Of a stretch of DNA of 10,544 nucleotides, positions 1-6,528 are shown in pieces. A program made the translations under genes and the position numbers. This stretch comes from Clostridia bacterium. GTDB lineage: Bacteria > Bacillota > Clostridia > Christensenellales > CAG-138. Position 1 is the stretch's first letter, and every line of letters begins with the position of its first letter. The stretch spans positions 1 to 10,544 of the forward strand of contig JAFSFN010000233.1 of assembly GCA_017435185.1 (NCBI GenBank), written 5' to 3'. Below the pieces are notes generated by a model. The model did not search any database and had not been told where the DNA came from. It saw only the letters and a program-made list of their open reading frames with translations.

Positions 1-1
1 G

Positions 2-652
2 CAAATATTCAACCTTATCCTGAACCGCATATATATAATTGTGGCAATACCGCTTGTAGCAGTAGTAGCCACCATAATAGTGGTGTACAATTTCGTTGAG
101 CCCACTTATACAGCATCAACTACGATATATGTCATCAACAAAACTGACGGCGATATTTCCAGCAGTGACCTTAACGCAGGTCTTGCGCTTACAAACGACT
201 ACCAGGAAATTGCCATGAGCAACACCGTTCTTGATGCCGTTGCTCAAGAATTCGGCTATGAATCAAAAGGTTACCTCATGCGCAACTATGACATATCCGT
301 TTCAGCAAAAACAGACACTCGTATAATGAAGATATCCGTCTCGGGAAGAAATAAAACACTCGTTGACGATGTGGCAAATTCTATAGGCCATAACTTCAAA
401 ATACGCGCTGTCACTATAATGGATCTTGACAATGTTGAAGTTGTTGACACAGCAAAAGAACCCGTAAACCCCTCAGCGCCCAATAAAATGGGTAGCGTCC
501 TTATATCTGCCGTTGCAGGCTTGGTTCTTGCATTGGCAATAGTGCTTCTTATCGAAGCGCTCAACACCACTATACGCACACCCGAAGATGTTGAAAAAGT
601 CCTCGGCCTGCCTGTACTCGCAAAAATACCGAAAATGGAAGAGGTTGAATAA
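2..652 (+). CDS. Polysaccharide co-polymerase / kinase modulator, Wzz-CpsC-YveK type (5' partial)
   Basis: This membrane protein modulates chain length and export of capsule or exopolysaccharide and activates the partner tyrosine kinase, acting at the cytoplasmic membrane. The frame is open back to base 2, so the true start lies outside the window; the GTG at 41 is an internal valine codon just inside the first membrane segment. About 216 residues are visible. They comprise an N-terminal hydrophobic helix followed by the family-typical PTYTAS stretch and a beta strand (TTIYVINK), an extracytoplasmic domain, a proline-containing stretch (PVNPSAPNK) before a second membrane helix (SVLISAVAGLVLALAIVLLI), and a short cytoplasmic tail with the TPEDVEKVLGLPVLAKIP signature. 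That tail is the part that contacts the kinase in Gram-positive members. The kinase gene follows after 2 bp. Family assignment is firm; the polymer made is unknown. Confidence 0.9.
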   Translation, partial: QIFNLILNRIYIIVAIPLVAVVATIIVVYNFVEPTYTASTTIYVINKTDGDISSSDLNAGLALTNDYQEIAMSNTVLDAVAQEFGYESKGYLMRNYDISVSAKTDTRIMKISVSGRNKTLVDDVANSIGHNFKIRAVTIMDLDNVEVVDTAKEPVNPSAPNKMGSVLISAVAGLVLALAIVLLIEALNTTIRTPEDVEKVLGLPVLAKIPKMEEVE

Positions 653-654
653 TT

Positions 655-1365
655 ATGGGAAACATAATAACTCAATATCACGCAGAGCGTGCAGCATTTA
701 AGGATTCCATAAGAACACTCAGAACAAACATACAATTTGCAGATATAGATAACGGCATCCATTCGCTCGTCATAACCAGCATTATGCCCAGTGAAGGCAA
801 ATCTCTGACATCTGTAACACTCGCTATATCAATGACAGAATACGGTAAGCGCACACTTCTTGTTGATGCTGACTGTCGCCGTCCGTCTTTGGCAGGCATG
901 CTTAAACAGCGTCCTTCAGTGGGACTGCCCCAAGTTCTTGCAGGTACAGTTCCTCTCCTTGACGCAATCGTTGCCACAAATCAGGAAGGTCTTTTCTTCC
1001 TTGATTCCGAAACACTTGCAAATCCTGTCGAAGTCTTAAGTTCAAAGCGCTGCAGTGACCTCATTGCAGAAATGCGCCAGCATTTCGACATGATAATATT
1101 CGATACTCCGCCCCTCTGCTCATTCATTGAAGCAGCAGTTTTGTCTACGAAAGTAGACGGAACTGTGCTCGTAATATCGCCCGGCGTCACAGATTCCGAC
1201 AAAGCCGTTGAAGCATTGGGACAGCTCAAGAAAGCTAACGCAAAAATACTTGGTGTAGTTTTGAACGGTGTTGCCGATAACTATATAAGCGACTATTACT
1301 ATCGCCGAAAGAAAGGTCTTAAGAACACGAACCCGGTAATTGCGAAGAAAAGCAAAAAGAAATAA
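655..1365 (+). CDS. Bacterial tyrosine kinase (CpsD/YwqD/CapB type)
   Basis: This cytoplasmic BY-kinase autophosphorylates on a C-terminal tyrosine cluster and regulates polysaccharide assembly with the membrane modulator encoded just upstream. The 236-residue length is usual for the Gram-positive split form. Visible motifs: the oligomerisation segment around FKDSIRTLRTNIQF (15-28); Walker A MPSEGKS (44-50), with Ser46 where most members have Gly; Walker A' LLVDADCRRP (68-77); the family motif NPVEVLSS (123-130); and Walker B MIIFDTPP (146-153). Tyrosines at 210 and 214-216, followed by a lysine/arginine-rich tail, are the probable autophosphorylation sites. A GAGGT ribosome site lies in the end of the preceding gene, so the two are likely translationally coupled. 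MinD/ParA-like proteins share the fold, but the A' motif and the Tyr cluster argue for a BY-kinase. Confidence 0.93.
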   Translation: MGNIITQYHAERAAFKDSIRTLRTNIQFADIDNGIHSLVITSIMPSEGKSLTSVTLAISMTEYGKRTLLVDADCRRPSLAGMLKQRPSVGLPQVLAGTVPLLDAIVATNQEGLFFLDSETLANPVEVLSSKRCSDLIAEMRQHFDMIIFDTPPLCSFIEAAVLSTKVDGTVLVISPGVTDSDKAVEALGQLKKANAKILGVVLNGVADNYISDYYYRRKKGLKNTNPVIAKKSKKK

Positions 1366-1389
1366 AAACTAAGTATTCTGTAAAACAGC

Positions 1390-2055
1390 ATGGTCGATAT
1401 ACACAATCATATCCTATATGGTCTGGACGACGGCTCGCGCTCGATAAATGAAACCAAAGCGATGCTTCGTGCCGCAAAAGCCGCAGGCGTAAAAACGCTC
1501 GTGGCAACGCCGCATGTGCGCAAAGCCCCGCTCAATCCCGATGTAGTGCGACCTCGCTATATAAGAACAGCAGAAATGGCCGAGGCTATAGGTCTCCGTT
1601 TTCTGATGGGCGCAGAAGTATTTCACGCCGTAGCGATGGAGATGGACTGTCAAACACTTCTGCATCATTGTATAGAAGGTACAAATACTCTGCTTTTGGA
1701 GTTTGCATATGACACACTCCCTCCAAATCTTGACCGAATGATAATCCATCTGCAAAGGCAGGGATTCAACCTCATAATCGCTCATCCCGAGCGCTATGAA
1801 GTAATGCAGCGTCATCTGTCGATTCCAAAACGTTTGGTAAAATTGGGATGTGAATTGCAGGTAGATGCAGAAAGTCTAAATGGCGGACTTTTCTCACGCT
1901 CCAAAAAATGCGCAAAACAACTTTTGAAAATGAATTTGGTGCACAATATCTCATCCGATGCTCATCAGGTAAGTGATTATAAACAGTTGAAAAAAGCAAT
2001 GGAAAAGTATGGTCATATGTTGCGCCATTCATATTTCCTCGAAGAATTGTCTTAG
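1390..2055 (+). CDS. PHP-family protein-tyrosine phosphatase (CpsB/YwqE/CapC type)
   Basis: This metal-dependent phosphatase removes phosphate from the tyrosine cluster of the kinase encoded immediately upstream, closing the phospho-cycle that controls polysaccharide export. The PHP metal ligands are visible: DIHNH at 3-7 (His5, His7), LDDG with Asp14, TPH with His42, GAE with Glu76, LLLEF with Glu104, AHPER with His132, and SSDAH with Asp190/His192. At 221 residues it is somewhat shorter than the roughly 240-255 usual for the family, but no metal-binding motif is missing. The ATG at 1390 gives the standard family N-terminus; I see no good Shine-Dalgarno sequence before it. It is the last gene of the plus-strand unit and is followed by a strong terminator. 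Histidinol-phosphatase-type PHP proteins are the alternative, unlikely given the neighbours. Confidence 0.92.
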   Translation: MVDIHNHILYGLDDGSRSINETKAMLRAAKAAGVKTLVATPHVRKAPLNPDVVRPRYIRTAEMAEAIGLRFLMGAEVFHAVAMEMDCQTLLHHCIEGTNTLLLEFAYDTLPPNLDRMIIHLQRQGFNLIIAHPERYEVMQRHLSIPKRLVKLGCELQVDAESLNGGLFSRSKKCAKQLLKMNLVHNISSDAHQVSDYKQLKKAMEKYGHMLRHSYFLEELS

Positions 2056-2060
2056 AACTC

Positions 2061-2094
2061 AAAAAGGGATATCCACTTAGGATATCCCTTTTTT
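2061..2094. terminator. Bidirectional intrinsic terminator
   Basis: GGGATATCC (2066-2074), loop ACTTA and GGATATCCC (2080-2088) form a perfect 9-bp stem. It extends to 14 bp through five A-T pairs (2061-2065 with 2089-2093). The T-run on the plus strand ends the polysaccharide operon. The A-run at 2061-2065 gives a U-run on the minus strand, so the same hairpin can end parB, whose stop codon is at 2096-2098. It lies between convergent genes. Confidence 0.9.
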
Positions 2095-2095
2095 A

Positions 2096-2953
2096 TTACC
2101 TTGAAATGAGTTCGTATATGCTCTGAAGATCTTCTTTTGAGTAATAGTCTATTATAATCTTCCCGCTGTCTTCCGTACCGTTTATTGTTACCTTTGTATT
2201 GAGCTTTTCACGGAAGCGGCGTGTAGCAGCAAGAATTTCAGGGCTCCTCTTGGCAGATGTTTTCTTTTCCTTCTTTTCTTCTTGCTGAGGCTCATTTATG
2301 AGCTTTACCATTTGCTCAACATCACGAACAGACAGACCCTTTTCGACAATTTCCTGAGCAATCTGTTCCTGTGTCTTTTCATCTTTAAGTGCTGCCAATG
2401 CACGCGCATGCCCTGCCTGAATCTTGCTCTCACGAAGCAAAGTCAGCACAGAGTCTGGCAACGCAAGCAAACGAAGCGAATTTGCGATAGCAGGACGGCT
2501 CTTTCCCAATCTTTCAGCAACTTCCTGCTGTGTAAGATCATGTCTCTGCATAAGAAAACGAATAGCCATTGCCTCTTCAACAGGGTTAAGATCTTCACGC
2601 TGTATATTTTCTATGAGCGCAACTTCCATGCTTTCGTCATCTGCAAGTTCTTTAATTATAACGGGCACGGTTGAAAGTCCTGCAATATGTGCCGCTCTGA
2701 AACGGCGCTCACCTGCAATTATAATGAATCGTCCGCCATTTTTACGCACAACAATAGGTTGCACCATGCCATGACGCTGAATGGATGCGGCAAGTTCACG
2801 CAATTTTTCAACATCAAAATCTTTTCGAGGTTGTTCAGCGTTAGTATCTATGAGATGCACATCAACATTCTTTATGCTTTCTGTCAAAACATCAGCATTC
2901 GAGCTGAAAAGTATATCAAGTCCTTTTCCGAGGCCCTTTTTCTGCTGCATCAT
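2096..2953 (-). CDS. parB: Chromosome-partitioning protein ParB (Spo0J type)
   Basis: This CTP-dependent sliding clamp loads at parS, spreads on flanking DNA and stimulates the ParA ATPase to segregate origins. At 285 residues it has the normal length. In order: an N-terminal ParA-activating segment KKGLGKGLDILF (about 5-16); the CTP-binding fold with GERRFRAA (81-88) and ENIQREDLNP (115-124); a helix-turn-helix (about 140-163, TQQEVAERLGKSRPAIANSL); a charged linker (about 222-237) rich in E and K; and a C-terminal dimerisation domain. I chose ATG 2953 because AAGGAG lies 8 nt upstream. A TTG at 2959 would overlap the parA stop but sits too close to that ribosome site; ATG 2950 is also possible. 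parA ends 2 bp upstream, so the pair is coupled. Noc is the main alternative, but the parA partner and Spo0J-type parS sites favour ParB. Confidence 0.96.
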   Translation of the reverse strand: MMQQKKGLGKGLDILFSSNADVLTESIKNVDVHLIDTNAEQPRKDFDVEKLRELAASIQRHGMVQPIVVRKNGGRFIIIAGERRFRAAHIAGLSTVPVIIKELADDESMEVALIENIQREDLNPVEEAMAIRFLMQRHDLTQQEVAERLGKSRPAIANSLRLLALPDSVLTLLRESKIQAGHARALAALKDEKTQEQIAQEIVEKGLSVRDVEQMVKLINEPQQEEKKEKKTSAKRSPEILAATRRFREKLNTKVTINGTEDSGKIIIDYYSKEDLQSIYELISR

Positions 2954-2955
2954 AC

Positions 2956-3720
2956 TCAAAACTCCTTACTCAAGAATTCTTCAGCCAGCGCTTCATATGC
3001 TTTTGCGCCTGCACACTTTGGATCATAGAGTGTTATAGGAAGACCGAAACTTGGCGCTTCACCCAAACGAACAGAACGAGGAATTATAGTGGTATAGACT
3101 TTATTTTTGAAGAATTTCTTGACTTCAGCAACGACTTGTGCAGAAAGATTTGTCCTTACATCAAACATAGTAAGTACAACTCCCTCGACTTCAAGTTCGG
3201 GATTAAGACGATCTCTTATCAGTCTTACGGAATTCATAAGGTCAGAAATGCCCTCAAGTGCATAATACTCACACTGAATAGGTGCAAGCAAAGTATGTGC
3301 CGCCGTAAGCGAATTGATAGTGAGCAAGCCGAGTGACGGCGGACAATCAATGAATATGAAATCATACAGTTCATCGACTTCTTTAAGTGCGTTTTTCAAA
3401 ACTGTTTCACGTGAAACAACACTGACAAGCTCTATTTCCGCACCTGCAAGCTCCTTGCGAGAAGGAACTATGTGCAAATTTTCTGCAACAGTGGTCACGA
3501 TGGCGTCCTTTATTGTTACGCCGTCTATAAGCACATTATAAATAGAATAAACAGGCTTGTCCTTTTCAACGCCCAAACCGCTTGTTGTGTTGCCCTGAGG
3601 GTCTATGTCAACGCAAAGGACTCGTTTCCCTGCCTTTGCAATGCATGCTGCCAAATTTATTGTGGTGGTCGTCTTACCGACGCCGCCTTTCTGATTTGCT
3701 ACCGCAATTATTTTTGCCAC
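2956..3720 (-). CDS. parA: Chromosome-partitioning ATPase ParA (Soj)
   Basis: This deviant Walker-type ATPase binds DNA nonspecifically as an ATP dimer and is driven by ParB to move or separate origins; Soj proteins can also act on replication initiation. The 254-residue product shows KGGVGKTT (11-18, with the signature second lysine), VDIDPQGN (Walker A'), FIFIDCPPSLGLLT (Walker B) and the C-terminal IPRSVRLGEAPSFGLP stretch, all standard for Soj. I prefer GTG 3720, which gives the canonical MAKIIAVANQKGG start. TTG codons at 3726 and 3729 are alternatives: GGAGG at 3732-3736 is 11 nt from the GTG but 5 nt from TTG 3726. An exact parS site is embedded in codons 101-106 (V-V-S-R-E-T). Its promoter and a second parS lie directly upstream. 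Confidence 0.96.
   Translation of the reverse strand: MAKIIAVANQKGGVGKTTTTINLAACIAKAGKRVLCVDIDPQGNTTSGLGVEKDKPVYSIYNVLIDGVTIKDAIVTTVAENLHIVPSRKELAGAEIELVSVVSRETVLKNALKEVDELYDFIFIDCPPSLGLLTINSLTAAHTLLAPIQCEYYALEGISDLMNSVRLIRDRLNPELEVEGVVLTMFDVRTNLSAQVVAEVKKFFKNKVYTTIIPRSVRLGEAPSFGLPITLYDPKCAGAKAYEALAEEFLSKEF
3403..3418. promoter_or_regulatory. parS: parS site inside parA
   Basis: TGTTTCACGTGAAACA is a perfect 16-bp palindrome and fits the Spo0J/ParB parS consensus known from Bacillus. On the minus strand it encodes part of V-S-R-E-T in ParA without disrupting the protein. It is identical to the site at 3792-3807, and the cognate ParB is encoded about 450 bp away, so function as a ParB loading site is likely. 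Confidence 0.92.
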
Positions 3721-3758
3721 GGTCAACAATACCTCCGTAGATTATCAATACAAAACAT

Positions 3759-3787
3759 ATTATAGCCCAATAGCTATGTCAATTCAA
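3759..3787 (-). promoter_or_regulatory. Probable sigma-A promoter of parAB
   Basis: On the minus strand TTGAAT (3787-3782), a 17-bp spacer and a perfect TATAAT (3764-3759) form a good promoter, predicting a start near 3752 and a short leader with GGAGG before parA. An overlapping alternative is TTGACA (3782-3777) with TATGTT (3759-3754), also 17 bp apart. The nearby ATAGC...GCTAT inverted repeat falls in the spacer region. No terminator separates this from the upstream methyltransferase gene, so parAB could also receive readthrough. Confidence 0.7.
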
Positions 3788-3791
3788 TATT

Positions 3792-3807
3792 TGTTTCACG
3801 TGAAACA
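3792..3807. promoter_or_regulatory. parS: parS site upstream of the parA promoter
   Basis: This is a second exact TGTTTCACGTGAAACA palindrome, intergenic, abutting the stop codon of the methyltransferase gene (3808-3810) and ending 4 bp before the putative -35 box of parA. Start-to-start distance to the other parS is 389 bp. ParB loaded here would cover the parA promoter. Confidence 0.94.
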
Positions 3808-5388
3808 TCATTTTATGCGAAGCACAAATATAGTGGGAGTGAGCCCGCCGGCATCCGTTCTTGCTTCGGAAAGCAACTCCAAGTCGTTTCTTTCGCGTAT
3901 CAGCTTTTTTAGAAGAGTAAACTCCATTGTATACAGTATAGCTATACCATTCTGCTTTACCCATGAATGCATCCTGTCCAATATGCCTCTATACAGTATC
4001 TCATTATTTTTATGTGAGCCTACACGGTTGCCAAATGGCAAATTTGATACGAGTTCATCGTATTTGCGTTTTGCTTCAAAACGCAAGCAGTCATTAACAA
4101 CAAATTTTGCCTTTGCCTCAGCTGCCATAGCATTCTCTCTGGCAATGTCTATAGCCTTATGCGCAATATCAACACCTGTCGAGCCCATTACCGGCTTGAG
4201 TTTTTCTCGTTCGATAAGCAAAGTACCGCTTCCACAGCAAGGGTCAAGAACTCTCGCACCGTCCGTAAGATACTCTTTTGCCATTCTGAGCACTGCGGCC
4301 GCTGTTGCAGGATTCATAGAAGCAGGGAGTGATCCTTTACGATATGCAAATCGTTCATCACGCACGGTATAGAGCTTTATATATGCATCTGCTGAACCAC
4401 CGCTATGTATTTCAATGCGTATCTCCACCTCATAATCACTTGGCGAATTCACAAGATATAGTATATTATCTTTTGTTCCTATACTTTCTATTGTGTTTTT
4501 TGCATCCAAAAGTTTAGCAAGCGCCTTTGCCTTTTCCGCTCTGTCAACATTGTCGCCCTTTATCTCAATACGGTACGCAAATGTATTTGAGCCGCTATGA
4601 CATGAGGGAAGCAGCTTTTGCATAAAAGGCACTATGTGCTTTGCAAGCACTTTTGGGTCGGCACTTGTACCGCTTATTACGGGAAAAAGCACCTCGAAGA
4701 AACAGCGTGCCTTATATAGAGCATTAATATCCTTCGTTTTAACACGCACCGCATTGCTGAACTGCTTTTCACACTCTGTTCCGAGCGTCGAAAGTTCATC
4801 AGCAAGTGATGCACTCAATTTTTCAGGACACCGAATTTCAATTTCATATTCCTCTGTCAAGCCGATAAAAGTATGCTTTTCTGACCTTACAAAGCTCGAA
4901 AGTGCCTTGCTCAACGCTTCACATTCTTCTTTATAATGTTTTTCTTCCTGCTCGTTTTCCGCAGGAGCAACCGTATATTGTTTAAGGAATTCCTCAGCTT
5001 CCTCGCCACCTGCCGAACCAAGCGCAAGTATTATGGACGGACGAACAAAGCGCACCGTTTCATACTCCAACGCACCTATGAGCATGGGAACAAACCCCTC
5101 ATTTTTAAGCGCACCTATAAGCCTTGCGGAGTTTTTTCTCATTTTGGCATCCTCGGATGCCATACAATCGAAAATAACCATATCATGCTTCTCAATAAGG
5201 CGTTCAAGCTCTTTGGCAAAACGCTTCTTTGCCGCAGCCTTACACAAAAAACCGACCGCTGCCGCATTTCCCTCTGCCATGAGTAGCCATGCCGCTTCAA
5301 AAGCAGAATCGGCATCTTTCAAAAGCTCCTGCGAACCGTTGGGGCAGCTCAATATCTCCGCCGCTTCTTCTTTTGTGAGTTTTTTCAT
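3808..5388 (-). CDS. HEAT-like plus THUMP-like plus SAM-dependent RNA methyltransferase (UPF0020/Trm14-RlmL-like)
   Basis: This is probably an N2-guanine methyltransferase of tRNA or rRNA, using S-adenosylmethionine in the cytoplasm. The 526-residue protein has three parts: an alpha-helical, HEAT-repeat-like region (about 15-140, e.g. MRKNSARLIGAL and VRFVRPSIILALGSAGGEEA); a ferredoxin/THUMP-like region (about 172-350); and a Rossmann methyltransferase (about 352-526). Visible motifs are LPASMNPATAAAVLRMA (354-370), motif I LDPCCGSGT (381-389), the acidic GVDI (405-408), ND (432-433) and the catalytic NLPFG (449-453). NLPFG resembles the Trm14/TrmN/THUMPD3 group more than the NPPYG typical of RlmL. 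ATG 5388 overlaps the murG stop (ATGA) and has AGGAG 7 nt upstream. Family is confident; the exact RNA target is not, and the role of the HEAT-like part is unknown. Confidence 0.85.
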   Translation of the reverse strand: MKKLTKEEAAEILSCPNGSQELLKDADSAFEAAWLLMAEGNAAAVGFLCKAAAKKRFAKELERLIEKHDMVIFDCMASEDAKMRKNSARLIGALKNEGFVPMLIGALEYETVRFVRPSIILALGSAGGEEAEEFLKQYTVAPAENEQEEKHYKEECEALSKALSSFVRSEKHTFIGLTEEYEIEIRCPEKLSASLADELSTLGTECEKQFSNAVRVKTKDINALYKARCFFEVLFPVISGTSADPKVLAKHIVPFMQKLLPSCHSGSNTFAYRIEIKGDNVDRAEKAKALAKLLDAKNTIESIGTKDNILYLVNSPSDYEVEIRIEIHSGGSADAYIKLYTVRDERFAYRKGSLPASMNPATAAAVLRMAKEYLTDGARVLDPCCGSGTLLIEREKLKPVMGSTGVDIAHKAIDIARENAMAAEAKAKFVVNDCLRFEAKRKYDELVSNLPFGNRVGSHKNNEILYRGILDRMHSWVKQNGIAILYTMEFTLLKKLIRERNDLELLSEARTDAGGLTPTIFVLRIK

Positions 5389-6458
5389 TTTTTATCTCCT
5401 ACAACGCTCATTATAACCGAGAGTACTGCATCAACACCGTCGCCCGGTGAGTCTTTTTCCATTTTCTTTATGTAGCTTTCTCTGTTTTTATAAAGCTCCT
5501 GCACTGTTTTTGTTAGCAGTTGTGCATTAATTTTTTCCTGCTCTATTTGAACTGCATAGCCCTTGCGTTCAAAGTATGACGCATTAAGCAACTGGTCACC
5601 TCTGCTTGTGCTCTTGGGCAGCGGAATAAGTACTGACGGTTTTTTAAGTGCAAGGAACTCAAATACAGCATTTGCACCTGCCCGCGATACAACTATATCT
5701 GTCATAGCAAAGAGGTGGGGAAGTTCATCGCCCGCATACTCATACTGTACATAGCCTTTTTTATTTATGCTCTCATCCACCTTGCCTTTTCCGCAAAGAT
5801 GGATTATATCGAATGTTTTCAAAAGTTCATCAAGTGCTTCTCTGACAGCATTATTCACTGCCAATGCTCCAAGGCTTCCGCCCATTACAAGCACTACGGG
5901 CTTCTGAGAGCCGAGCGAAGTTATTTCAACGCCCTTTTCCCTGTTTCCTTCAAACAAAACGGCTCTCACGGGCGTTCCTGTGTGAATGCCCTTTTCACCT
6001 ACATATTTTAGCGTATCTTCGAATGTTACGCATACCTTCGTGGCAAAGCGTGCGTTTATCTTGTTTGCAAGACCGGGTGAGTAATCTGATTCATGGGTTA
6101 TTATAGGCGCGCGTTTGCGTGCGGCCACAACAACAGGCACGCTCACAAATCCACCCTTTGAGAATACAACATCCGGCTTTATAGTCTTTATTATTTTTTT
6201 TGCCTGAAACAGACCCTTTACCACACGGAAAGGGTCTGTAAAGTTCTTCAGCGAAAAATATCGCCTGAGCTTGCCTGACGAAATGCTGTGATAATACACA
6301 CCGTCACATTCGCTCACAAGTTTCTGTTCTATACTGTTCTCAGTACCTATATAATGTACCGAAAAGCCTTTTTCCTTTAATTTGGGGATAAGTGCAATAT
6401 TGGGCGTAACATGGCCTGCCGTACCGCCGCCTGTCAGCAGAATAGTTTTCTTTTCCAT
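5385..6458 (-). CDS. murG: MurG, lipid II-forming N-acetylglucosaminyltransferase
   Basis: MurG transfers GlcNAc from UDP-GlcNAc to undecaprenyl-PP-MurNAc-pentapeptide (lipid I) on the inner face of the membrane, making lipid II for peptidoglycan. The 357-residue product has the N-domain loop TGGGTAGHVTPN (9-20), the Firmicute-type HESDYSPGLANK (122-133), the C-domain loop GGSLGA (193-198), SRAGANAVFEFLALKKPSVLIPLP (from 258) and DQLLNA (288-293) for donor binding. ATG 6458 is preceded by AAGGA 5 nt upstream and gives the normal start; the frame continues upstream to 6602 into lysA but that extension is not credible. It ends with a 4-bp overlap with the methyltransferase gene. It sits outside a division/cell-wall cluster and follows lysA by 70 bp, tying it to the supply of diaminopimelate or lysine. 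Confidence 0.95.
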   Translation of the reverse strand: MEKKTILLTGGGTAGHVTPNIALIPKLKEKGFSVHYIGTENSIEQKLVSECDGVYYHSISSGKLRRYFSLKNFTDPFRVVKGLFQAKKIIKTIKPDVVFSKGGFVSVPVVVAARKRAPIITHESDYSPGLANKINARFATKVCVTFEDTLKYVGEKGIHTGTPVRAVLFEGNREKGVEITSLGSQKPVVLVMGGSLGALAVNNAVREALDELLKTFDIIHLCGKGKVDESINKKGYVQYEYAGDELPHLFAMTDIVVSRAGANAVFEFLALKKPSVLIPLPKSTSRGDQLLNASYFERKGYAVQIEQEKINAQLLTKTVQELYKNRESYIKKMEKDSPGDGVDAVLSVIMSVVGDKK

Positions 6459-6528
6459 ATGGGTCCTTCCAACTATAATATGATGCTGCATTACATAGTA
6501 TGCTGCAATTTGTAATTTTGATTTAGTT

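Noticed and set aside
655..1365. Possibility that the kinase is a MinD/ParA-like ATPase
   Set aside because: The LLVDADCRRP Walker A' motif, NPVEVLSS and the C-terminal tyrosine cluster are specific to BY-kinases, and it is flanked by its modulator and phosphatase.
3779..3964. Minus-strand frame ending in MFHVKQ, a peptide often seen at the start of rsmG or mnmE genes
   Set aside because: The peptide is simply the translation of the parS palindrome; the frame lies out of phase within the end of the methyltransferase gene and has no family similarity.
4329..5416. Several plus-strand frames of 60-130 codons opposite the methyltransferase and murG genes
   Set aside because: They are antisense shadows of clearly conserved genes, with no ribosome sites or recognisable domains.
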